The notes beneath the pieces were generated by a model. The model did no database searches and was not told where the DNA came from. It saw only the letters and a list, made by a program, of their open reading frames with translations. Of a stretch of DNA of 13,582 nt, positions 7,833 to 12,870 are shown in pieces. The stretch's first letter is position 1. Each line of letters starts with the position of its first letter. Origin of the DNA: Candidatus Omnitrophota bacterium (GTDB taxonomy: Bacteria; Omnitrophota; Gorgyraeia; 2-01-FULL-45-10); NCBI GenBank assembly GCA_026387165.1, contig JAPLMG010000091.1, forward strand, positions 1 to 13,582. The letters run 5' to 3'. The translations under genes and the position numbers were made by a program.

Positions 7833-8160
7833 CTTTGGTATCTTTCCCTATCTTCTTCTTAAGATAATAGAGCTTCGCCCTCTTCACATCACCCTTCTTG
7901 ATCACTACTATTTTTTCTATAGAAGGTGTGTGCAGCGGGAAGACCCTCTCCACCCCTTCGCCGTAAGAGATCTTGCGGACCGTGAACGTCTCTCCGAGAC
8001 CGGTTCCTTTTTTGGCAATGACTATGCCCTCAAAAGTCTGCGCCCTGGACTTGCCTTCTTCGACGATCTTTACGAGAACGTCTATGGTATCACCCACATT
8101 GAATTGGGGGATATCCTTCTTCAGGTGCGCGGCCTCAACTAACTTTGTGAACTTATTCAT
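7768..8160 (-). CDS. rplS: 50S ribosomal protein L19
   Basis: L19 lies at the 30S-50S interface of the ribosome. The 130-residue product carries the family core: FNVGDTIDVLVKI, QTFEGIVIAKKG, FTVRKISYGEGVERVFPLHT and KRAKLYYLKKK. Usual length is about 115 residues; the excess is a charged C-terminal tail (EEKIEHSEDNAATPPREESK), part of which overlaps the start of rnhB. The ATG at 8160 has a strong Shine-Dalgarno sequence, GGGAGGA, ending four bases upstream. Unlike its neighbours, this gene shows no repeat inserted in the reading frame, but its 5' leader region is filled by a repeat element between it and trmD, so it may need its own promoter or read-through across that element. Confidence 0.96.
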   Translation of the reverse strand: MNKFTKLVEAAHLKKDIPQFNVGDTIDVLVKIVEEGKSRAQTFEGIVIAKKGTGLGETFTVRKISYGEGVERVFPLHTPSIEKIVVIKKGDVKRAKLYYLKKKIGKDTKVEEKIEHSEDNAATPPREESK

Positions 8161-8164
8161 TGCT

Positions 8165-8171
8165 TCCTCCC
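8165..8171 (-). promoter_or_regulatory. Ribosome binding site of rplS
   Basis: The minus strand reads GGGAGGA four bases before the rplS ATG. It is among the strongest Shine-Dalgarno matches in the window and fixes the rplS start. Confidence 0.8.
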
Positions 8172-8210
8172 ATTTTTAGCGTTGTGCCCTTACCATATTG
8201 TTTCGCTTCA

Positions 8211-8468
8211 TCCCCCTCACCCTCTCCCTCTCCCCTACGGGGAGAGGGGATCAAGTAAATTGCCTATCACGTTCGTCCTCTACCTTTTAAGGGAGAGGGG
8301 ATCAAGTAAATTGCCTATCACGTTCGTCCTCTACCTTTTAAGGGAGAGGGGATCAAGTAAATTGCCCATCACGTTCGTCCTCTACCTTTTAAGGGAGAGG
8401 GGATCAAGTAAATTGCCCATCACGATCTCCTCTCCCCCTTCAGGGGGAGAGGATTAAGGTGAGGGGGA
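8211..8468 (+). repeat. Inverted-repeat element with hairpins at both ends, carrying a 51-bp tandem array
   Basis: The element fills most of the 320-base gap between trmD and rplS. Its outer ends are an exact 11-bp inverted pair, TCCCCCTCACC at 8211-8221 and its complement at 8458-8468. Each end also contains its own hairpin: a 10-bp stem with a 3-base loop at 8226-8248 and a 10-bp stem with a 4-base loop at 8429-8452. No transposase and no clear target-site duplication are visible. It resembles widespread REP- or MITE-like palindromic sequences of the CCCTCACCCTCTCCC type. Strand is arbitrary. Confidence 0.85.
8240..8443 (+). repeat. 51-bp tandem repeat, four units
   Basis: Units begin at 8240, 8291, 8342 and 8393, each starting GGGAGAGGGGATCAAGTAAA. 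Units 1-3 are nearly identical over 51 bp. Units 1 and 2 read CCTATCAC and units 3 and 4 read CCCATCAC, so one substitution splits the array in two, suggesting ordered duplication. Unit 4 diverges in its last third, where it enters the right-hand hairpin. The repeated part spans from the left hairpin's descending arm across its flank. Confidence 0.92.
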
Positions 8469-8480
8469 AATTGTTAAACG

Positions 8481-9030
8481 CTATACGCTATTTAATAAAT
8501 CCGGACGGCGCTTAAGCGTCCTCTTTAGAGCCTCGTCCGAACGCCATCTCTCTATATTCTTATGGTTCCCGTTTAAAAGAACATCGGGAACCTTCATACC
8601 CCTGAATTCCGCGGGCCTCGTATATTGCGGATACTCTAATAAACTATTTTCAAATGACTCTGATCTCGTGGAATCTTTGTGGCCCAATACTCCGGGTATC
8701 AGCCTTGCAATAGCATCCGTCAAAACCATCGCCGGCAACTCCCCGCACGTCAGCACGTAATCCCCTATTGAAATCTCCTCATCGGATAAATCCCTTATCC
8801 TTTCATCAACACCTTCATAATGTCCGCAGATCAGTATGAGGCGCTTTTCTTTCGCTAACCGCTTGACCGCTTTTTGATCGAATCTCTTCCCTTGCGGCGT
8901 CAGCAGTATTACTTTACTTGTGACCTTGTGACTTTGTGACCTTGTGACCCTTTTGGGCGATCTTCATCATCGACTCTCCCAGAATATTTTCGAACATCTT
9001 GGGAAAGAGCGTTAATATATCTATTCGCAT
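8481..9030 (-). pseudogene. trmD: tRNA (guanine-37-N1)-methyltransferase TrmD, broken by internal deletion and frameshift at an 8-bp repeat
   Basis: TrmD methylates G37 of several tRNAs and prevents +1 frameshifting; it is usually essential. The start is clear: ATG at 9030 gives MRIDILTLFPKMFENILGES, then MMKIAQKG. This frame enters an 8-bp tandem repeat and stops at 8914-8916 after 38 codons. The rest of TrmD resumes in another frame (KVILLTPQGKRF, CGHYEGVDER, EISIGDYVLTCGELPAM, LLEYPQYTRP, VLLNGNH) and ends with TAG at 8481. Compared with the E. coli protein, about 50 residues are missing, including the conserved PYGGGxGM segment, so frameshifting alone cannot restore it. The downstream part has no ATG; its first start-like codon is GTG at 8756. 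Either the gene is truly broken (a second copy or Trm5-like enzyme would be needed) or this is an assembly error. The rimM gene often found before trmD is absent. Confidence 0.85.
8917..8948 (-). repeat. 8-bp tandem repeat (GTCACAAG/A), four units, inside trmD
   Basis: On the plus strand the units are CTTGTGAC, CTTGTGAC, TTTGTGAC and CTTGTGAC, 32 bp in all. The array lies precisely at the point where trmD loses its middle segment and changes frame. Confidence 0.93.
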
Positions 9031-9043
9031 AAACCAGGATCCT

Positions 9044-9083
9044 GATAGAAACTCATAGAAATACATAGAAACTCATTGAAATT
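9044..9083 (+). repeat. 10-bp tandem repeat, four units (left arm of an inverted pair)
   Basis: Units GATAGAAACT, CATAGAAATA, CATAGAAACT and CATTGAAATT follow without spacing, just upstream of the trmD start. They are degenerate copies of roughly CATAGAAAYW. They face a second 10-bp array at 9107-9146 in opposite orientation. Confidence 0.8.
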
Positions 9084-9106
9084 AGTTGTCCGCGTGTTAA
9101 ACTATA

Positions 9107-9146
9107 AATTTCTAATTATTTCTATCAATTTCCATATATTTCTATA
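9107..9146 (-). repeat. 10-bp tandem repeat, four units (right arm of an inverted pair)
   Basis: On the plus strand: AATTTCTAAT, TATTTCTATC, AATTTCCATA, TATTTCTATA. The reverse complement gives units of the TATAGAAATA type, the same motif as the array at 9044-9083. Together with the 23-base spacer they could pair into one long imperfect hairpin that fills the rpsP-trmD gap. The array ends two bases from the rpsP stop codon. Confidence 0.8.
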
Positions 9147-9148
9147 CG

Positions 9149-9370
9149 CTATTTTTTAATCCCCTGCTTCTTCAAAAGCAGCCCTACCGCATGCGACGGG
9201 ATGGCGCCCACGCCCAACCAATATTCGGCGCGCTCTTTGTTAACTTTGACATTAGCCGGATTCGTCTTCGGATCATAATATCCGAGAGTCTCTATCGGCT
9301 CGCTGTCTCTTGCTCTGCGCTTGTCCATCACGACTATCCGGTGAGACGGCCTCCAACGCAATAAGCCCAA
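9149..9370 (-). CDS. rpsP: 30S ribosomal protein S16, N-terminus disrupted by a 9-bp repeat
   Basis: S16 is an assembly protein of the small ribosomal subunit. From HRIVVMDKRRARD onward the protein is a normal S16: IETLGYYDPKTNP, VKVNKERAEYWLGVGAIPS and LLKKQGI. The expected start, of the type MVxIRLxRxGxxxRP, is not there. Instead the frame reads LLGLLRWRPSHR, encoded by a 9-bp tandem repeat, and an in-frame TAG lies just upstream of the apparent TTG start at 9370. A second TTG lies nine bases further in. The predicted product has 73 residues where about 80-90 is usual, and no convincing Shine-Dalgarno sequence is seen. The start coordinate is therefore uncertain. The gene follows murA at once and lacks the usual downstream rimM. 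Confidence 0.88.
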   Translation of the reverse strand: MGLLRWRPSHRIVVMDKRRARDSEPIETLGYYDPKTNPANVKVNKERAEYWLGVGAIPSHAVGLLLKKQGIKK

Positions 9371-9392
9371 TAAGCGCTACAAACACAACAAA
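9357..9392 (-). repeat. 9-bp tandem repeat, four units, over the start of rpsP
   Basis: On the minus strand: TTTGTTGTG, TTTGTAGCG, CTTATTGGG, CTTATTGCG, a degenerate YTTRTWGNG pattern. The array fills the space between the murA stop (9396-9398) and the recognisable part of rpsP, and replaces the expected S16 N-terminal codons. Confidence 0.75.
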
Positions 9393-9395
9393 CTT

Positions 9396-10649
9396 TTATT
9401 TTTCCTTCTCCCTCCACACCTTCGCACCCAACTTTATGAGCTTCTCTTCCAGATTCTCATAACCTCTATCCAGATGGTATATCCTATGCACATCCGTCCT
9501 GCCCTTAGCTACAAGCCCGGCGAGCACAAGCGCCGCAGAGGCTCTTAAGTCCGACGCCATAACAGGCGCGCCGCTTAAACTCTTGACTCCCTTTATTATG
9601 GCGCACGGGCCCTCCAGGAGAATGTTCGCGCCCATTCGGTTAAGTTCACTTATATGGATGAACCTCTCCGGGTATATCTTTTCAGTTATAACGCTTATTC
9701 CGTCGGTCACGGCCATCAGGCTCATAAATTGGGCCTGCATATCCGTCGCAAATCCCGGGTACGGCAGAGTCGTCATATCTGTGGGTTTTAATTTTTTGAC
9801 GTACCTTACCCTGATCCCGTTCGGAACATTCTTTATATCCAAACCCGACTCCCTCAATTTATCCACCATAGCGATCATATGTTCGAGCTTGGCATTCTTT
9901 AATGTAAGATCGCCTTTCGTTATCGCGGCGGCAAGCATATAGGTGCCGGCTTCTATCCTGTCGGCTATCACCGTATGCTCCGCGCCATGCAGCTTCTTTA
10001 CGCCTTCCACTATTATCCTGGTAGTCCCATACCCCCCGATCTTGGCACCCATCTTAACGAGAAAGGCCGCAAGGTCGGCGACTTCAGGTTCGCATGCGGC
10101 GTTCTCTATTATCGTAACGCCTTTAGCAAGCGTTGCCGCCATCATCACGTTGTCGGTAGCAAGGACACTCGAACCAAAATGGCCGCCTAAGTATATATGA
10201 GTTCCTTTTAGATCTCTTCCGTCCGCTATTAAGTACCCTCTCTCGACCTTTATCTTGGCGCCAAGAGCGGTCAGTCCCTTCAAATGGATATCTATGGGCC
10301 TGGGCCCTATGACACAGCCGCCCGGGAACGACACTTCGGCCCGTTTCTGCTTTGCCAATAGCGGCCCTAGAACGCATATCGAAGCGCGCATCGTGCTCAC
10401 TAATTCATAAGGAGCCGTGTACTTCGAATAGCCTTTTGGCTCTACCTTTACGGTACCGCCGTCCTGCTGAGCCCTGACACCGAAGTTCTTCAGGATCTTG
10501 AGCATCGTGGACATATCCTTTAGAGCAGGGATATTCCTGATCACCGATTTATCGTCGGAGAGAAGCGTCGCCGCCAACATGGGAAGGCAGGCGTTCTTAG
10601 CTCCGCTTATCGTTACGGTACCACGCAGACTTTTGCCGCCTTGAAGCAA
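9396..10649 (-). CDS. murA: UDP-N-acetylglucosamine 1-carboxyvinyltransferase
   Basis: MurA transfers enolpyruvate from phosphoenolpyruvate to UDP-GlcNAc, the first committed step of peptidoglycan synthesis, in the cytoplasm. The 417-residue product is full length and undamaged from SLRGTVTISGAKNA onward (K18 in the conserved SGAKN). PGGCVIGPRPIDIH carries the active-site cysteine (C112), the residue alkylated by fosfomycin in sensitive enzymes. TDMQAQFMSLMAV, ERFIHISELNRMGA, ASDLRASAALVLAGL and YHLDRGYENLEEKL complete the family signature. The only standard start in frame is TTG at 10649, which lies inside an inverted-repeat element; the few residues before GGK appear to be repeat-derived and no good Shine-Dalgarno sequence precedes them. 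The frame is open a little further upstream, so an unusual start cannot be excluded. It overlaps the end of prmC by 53 bases. Confidence 0.96.
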   Translation of the reverse strand: MLQGGKSLRGTVTISGAKNACLPMLAATLLSDDKSVIRNIPALKDMSTMLKILKNFGVRAQQDGGTVKVEPKGYSKYTAPYELVSTMRASICVLGPLLAKQKRAEVSFPGGCVIGPRPIDIHLKGLTALGAKIKVERGYLIADGRDLKGTHIYLGGHFGSSVLATDNVMMAATLAKGVTIIENAACEPEVADLAAFLVKMGAKIGGYGTTRIIVEGVKKLHGAEHTVIADRIEAGTYMLAAAITKGDLTLKNAKLEHMIAMVDKLRESGLDIKNVPNGIRVRYVKKLKPTDMTTLPYPGFATDMQAQFMSLMAVTDGISVITEKIYPERFIHISELNRMGANILLEGPCAIIKGVKSLSGAPVMASDLRASAALVLAGLVAKGRTDVHRIYHLDRGYENLEEKLIKLGAKVWREKEK

Positions 10650-11397
10650 TCTCTTTAAAAGCGGGATTGCTTCGCCCCTTCGGGGCTCGCAATGACGATT
10701 CTCCGGCTTGCTCTATAATATTTTTAACTCCCTGCAACTGCCCGAACCCGATCTCCACTATGCAATACCCTCCATGCGTCAAATGACGAGGCGCGTCGCC
10801 GAATATTCTCCCGTAAAAGTCCAGACCGTCTACACCGCCGTATAGAGCGAGCACAGGCTCTTTCAGTACTTCCTTCTGCAATGTTTCGAATTCGTATTGC
10901 GCTATATAGGGCGGATTTGACACAATAAGGTCGAACCTGCCCTCTATTTCGCAAAAAAGATCGCTTTTTGTAAAAATTATTTTTTCGAAAACACCATTCA
11001 GGCGGGCATTTTCTTTTGCTGTTTCTATCGCATCCCCGGATATGTCCGAGGCGACTATTTTACAATAAGCCGCGTTTTTAATCAACCCTTTCGACAGGCC
11101 CAGGGTTGATGGTGAGCTTAGTCGAACCATCAACGATATCGCTATATTGCCGGAGCCGGTGCATAAGTCCAAAGTCCGTATCTCATATCTCGTATCTCGT
11201 ATCTCGTTGATTATGTCGAGTGCAGCGTTGACCAAAACTTCCGTTTCGGGCCTGGGAATAAGCACATGCTCATTCACTATAAAATCGAGGCCAAAGAACT
11301 TTTCTTTGCCCATGATATACTGCAGCGGCGTATATGGTTCGATAGTCTTTACCCCGCCCCTTCCTTTTTTATATTCAAGATTCACTTTATTATTCAT
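10597..11397 (-). CDS. prmC: Release factor glutamine methyltransferase PrmC, shortened and repeat-invaded
   Basis: PrmC methylates the glutamine of the GGQ motif in release factors 1 and 2. The methyltransferase core is clear: VLIPRPETEVLV, LDLCTGSGNIAISL (SAM-binding loop, residues 76-89), VASDIS, and the substrate-binding NPPY at 161-164. Three things are odd. First, only about 22 residues precede PLQYIMG where relatives have about 70-80, so the N-terminal release-factor-binding helical domain is missing. Second, residues 65-74 (EIRDTRYEIR) come from a 7-bp tandem repeat and residues 91-107 (VRLSSPSTLGLSKGLIK) from a palindromic element, both in frame. Third, after residue 232 the usual C-terminal strands are replaced by SSLRAPKGRSNPAF and beyond, encoded by another repeat. 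The total, 266 residues, only appears normal. The ATG has no visible Shine-Dalgarno sequence. It may be non-functional. It follows prfA, its substrate gene, as is usual. Confidence 0.85.
   Translation of the reverse strand: MNNKVNLEYKKGRGGVKTIEPYTPLQYIMGKEKFFGLDFIVNEHVLIPRPETEVLVNAALDIINEIRDTRYEIRTLDLCTGSGNIAISLMVRLSSPSTLGLSKGLIKNAAYCKIVASDISGDAIETAKENARLNGVFEKIIFTKSDLFCEIEGRFDLIVSNPPYIAQYEFETLQKEVLKEPVLALYGGVDGLDFYGRIFGDAPRHLTHGGYCIVEIGFGQLQGVKNIIEQAGESSLRAPKGRSNPAFKEIASRRQKSAWYRNDKRS
10643..10698 (+). repeat. Palindromic interspersed repeat at the prmC-murA junction
   Basis: It holds a 9-bp inverted pair (GAAGCAATC at 10643-10651 with GATTGCTTC at 10665-10673), a GCCCC-TTC-GGGGC hairpin (10674-10686), and ends CTCGCAATGACG. 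I recognise the CGTCATTGCGAG...GAAGCAATC pattern as a repeat type common in many bacterial genomes. Here it encodes the end of PrmC in one frame and contains the apparent MurA start in another. Confidence 0.8.
11081..11134 (+). repeat. Palindromic element inserted in frame within prmC
   Basis: It carries two overlapping exact 9-bp inverted pairs: ATCAACCCT (11081-11089) with AGGGTTGAT (11102-11110), and GTTGATGGT (11105-11113) with ACCATCAAC (11126-11134). TTCGAC (11090) and GTCGAA (11121) form a further pair. It spans 54 bp, exactly 18 codons. ATCAAC occurs at both ends in direct orientation. It resembles widespread TTCGACAGGCTCAGG-type palindromic repeats. Confidence 0.8.
11178..11205 (-). 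repeat. 7-bp tandem repeat (GAGATAY), four units, inside prmC
   Basis: On the minus strand: GAGATAC, GAGATAC, GAGATAT, GAGATAC. The 28 bp encode the prmC residues around EIRDTRYEIR just before the SAM-binding loop, where the family normally has a short variable linker. The reading frame is kept. Confidence 0.92.
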
Positions 11398-11452
11398 ATT
11401 TAATTATATGCTTGGCTCCAAAAGCAACTGTCTATATAAGAAGGGGCGGGGT
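11351..11452 (+). repeat. 13-bp inverted repeat flanking the prmC start region
   Basis: ACCCCGCCCCTTC at 11351-11363 pairs exactly with GAAGGGGCGGGGT at 11440-11452, 76 bases apart. One arm lies four bases past the prfA stop codon; the other lies within the first codons of prmC (encoding GRGGV). The pair encloses the whole prfA-prmC gap and the shortened prmC start. It may form a long stem in the transcript or mark two copies of one short element. Confidence 0.75.
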
Positions 11453-11455
11453 TTA

Positions 11456-12526
11456 TCATTTTGATGCCAGCCTCAGTTTTCTGTCTTCCGCCTTTAACGC
11501 GTCTATCATCTCATCCAGATCGCCCTCAAGTACACCCTCCAGATTATGCGCCGTAAAACCTATCCTGTGATCCGTGATGCGCCTGTCGGGAAAATTATAT
11601 GTCCTTATCTTTTCGGAGCGGTCGCCCGAGCCCACCTGCGCCTTGCGCGACTGCGATATCTTTCTATCGTGTTCCGTCTTTCTCATATCAAATAGCCTGG
11701 CCCTTAATACCTTGAGCGCCTTGGCCTTATTCTTTAATTGCGACCGTTCATCCTGGCACGTAACTACCATACCCGTAGGAATATGCGTCATGCGCACCGC
11801 GGAATCCGTCCTGTTAACGCTCTGTCCGCCCGCGCCGCCCGCTCTGAAGACATCTATCTTGATATCTTCCGGCCTTACTTCTACATCGACATCCTCGGCT
11901 TCCGGCAGCACGGCGACGGTCACCGCGGAAGTGTGAATTCTACCGTTCGCTTCGGTATCCGGAACGCGCTGAACTCTGTGCGTGCCGCTCTCAAACTTCA
12001 ACCTGCCATAAACGCCTTTTCCGGATATGGAGAATACTACTTCCTTATAGCCGCCCTTTTCCGTGGTGCTGGCGTCTATAGGCTCCACCTTCCAGCCCTT
12101 CTTCACGGCGTATCTGGAATACATTCTTAATAGATCGGCGGCAAATAGGCTCGCCTCTACCCCGCCGGTACCGGCGCGTATCTCCATGATGATATCTTTA
12201 TCGCCGCCCGACTCCTTTTCAAGGATGATCTCCTCGAGTTTCGATTCCGAAGCCTTGGACATAGCCTTCAGATCGCGAAGCTCCTCCTCCGCCATGGCTA
12301 TGAATTCTTTGTCATGGCCCTTCTCCTTCAGGACGTTCTGCGTTTCATCGATCTCCTTCAATATCTTGCGGTATGAGCTGTACTCGTTGATTAATGGCGT
12401 CAGAGCGGACACTTCCTTAGCGTAGGCCTGATATTCGGCCTGATTCGCCGCGACCTTTTCATCGGCCAGCAGGCTGTGCAGTTCATCGTAGCGCTTCTTT
12501 CTATCTTCGAGTATCCTTAATATCAT
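11456..12526 (-). CDS. prfA: Peptide chain release factor 1
   Basis: RF1 recognises UAA and UAG stop codons and triggers hydrolysis of the peptidyl-tRNA. The 356-residue protein has normal length and no repeat insertions. HRVQRVPDTEANGRIHTS contains the PxT stop-codon-reading tripeptide (P189-D-T191), which marks RF1 rather than RF2. FRAGGAGGQSVNRTDSAVR contains the catalytic GGQ at 233-235, whose glutamine would be the PrmC methylation site. DERSQLKNKAKALKVL and SEKIRTYNFPDRRITDHRI are further family landmarks. The N-terminal 100 residues are helical and charged as usual. ATG at 12526 follows directly after the rpmE stop codon (TAAATG), with AAGG six bases upstream within rpmE, so the two genes are probably translationally coupled. 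prmC, its modifier, follows. Confidence 0.97.
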   Translation of the reverse strand: MILRILEDRKKRYDELHSLLADEKVAANQAEYQAYAKEVSALTPLINEYSSYRKILKEIDETQNVLKEKGHDKEFIAMAEEELRDLKAMSKASESKLEEIILEKESGGDKDIIMEIRAGTGGVEASLFAADLLRMYSRYAVKKGWKVEPIDASTTEKGGYKEVVFSISGKGVYGRLKFESGTHRVQRVPDTEANGRIHTSAVTVAVLPEAEDVDVEVRPEDIKIDVFRAGGAGGQSVNRTDSAVRMTHIPTGMVVTCQDERSQLKNKAKALKVLRARLFDMRKTEHDRKISQSRKAQVGSGDRSEKIRTYNFPDRRITDHRIGFTAHNLEGVLEGDLDEMIDALKAEDRKLRLASK

Positions 12527-12790
12527 TTAAGCCTTATTCTCTTCCTTTGCCTTTGGAACTTCCGGCGAGACCGGCTTTGCCTTCCCTTGCTTCTTTAGCG
12601 CGGAACGCTTCGCGAACTTCTCAACCCTTCCCGCGGAGTCTATCAGCTTCTGCTTGCCCGTAAAGAACGGGTGGCACTTGGAGCATATATCCACGTGTAT
12701 GACCGGCTTAGTCGATCTGGTATGAATCGTTTCGCCGCAGACGCAAGATATGGTCGCCTCTTTATATTGCGGATGTATCTTGTCTTTCAT
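12527..12790 (-). CDS. rpmE: 50S ribosomal protein L31, zinc-binding type
   Basis: L31 bridges the two ribosomal subunits. The 87-residue product begins MKDKIHPQYKEATISCVCGE and has C16, C18, C36 and C39 (CVC, then CSKC), the four cysteines of the zinc-binding form of L31. HPFFTGKQKLIDSAGRVEKF is typical. The start at 12790 is chosen over an in-frame ATG 14 codons upstream (12832) because AGAGGAG lies six bases before it and because L31 normally starts with MK.xIHP. The C-terminus carries a Lys/Pro/Glu-rich tail (KKQGKAKPVSPEVPKAKEEN) of about 20 residues beyond the usual end. Its stop codon abuts the prfA start. The rho-rpmE-prfA order is common in bacteria. Confidence 0.95.
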   Translation of the reverse strand: MKDKIHPQYKEATISCVCGETIHTRSTKPVIHVDICSKCHPFFTGKQKLIDSAGRVEKFAKRSALKKQGKAKPVSPEVPKAKEENKA

Positions 12791-12796
12791 CGCTTT

Positions 12797-12803
12797 CTCC
12801 TCT
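12797..12803 (-). promoter_or_regulatory. Ribosome binding site that fixes the rpmE start
   Basis: The minus strand reads AGAGGAG six bases before ATG at 12790. No comparable site precedes the upstream in-frame ATG at 12832, which supports the shorter L31. Confidence 0.75.
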
Positions 12804-12870
12804 TTTTTCTGCTTCGCCCTTAACCATTGCATACCCCGGGGGTCTACGTCGGTTTGAATAGCGAAGTAGG

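Noticed and set aside
8240..8443. CRISPR array
   Set aside because: The 51-bp units follow each other directly with no unique spacers, and no cas-like gene is present.
8182..8457. Plus-strand open frame of 91 codons with a 17-residue repeat (RERGSSKLPITFVLYLL)
   Set aside because: It is the by-product of a 51-bp tandem repeat whose unit is a multiple of three. It lies inside an inverted-repeat element, has no ribosome binding site and no family match that I recognise.
8914..8964. Programmed ribosomal frameshift in trmD
   Set aside because: A frameshift could join the two frames but would not restore the roughly 50 missing residues, and no slippery heptamer with a following structure is evident.
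8917..9392. Diversity-generating retroelement or phage target region
   Set aside because: There is no reverse transcriptase, no template/variable pair and no adenine-biased substitution pattern; the repeats are plain short tandem units.
12791..12832. Longer L31 starting at ATG 12832
   Set aside because: A strong Shine-Dalgarno sequence precedes the ATG at 12790, which also gives the standard L31 N-terminus; the upstream ATG has none.
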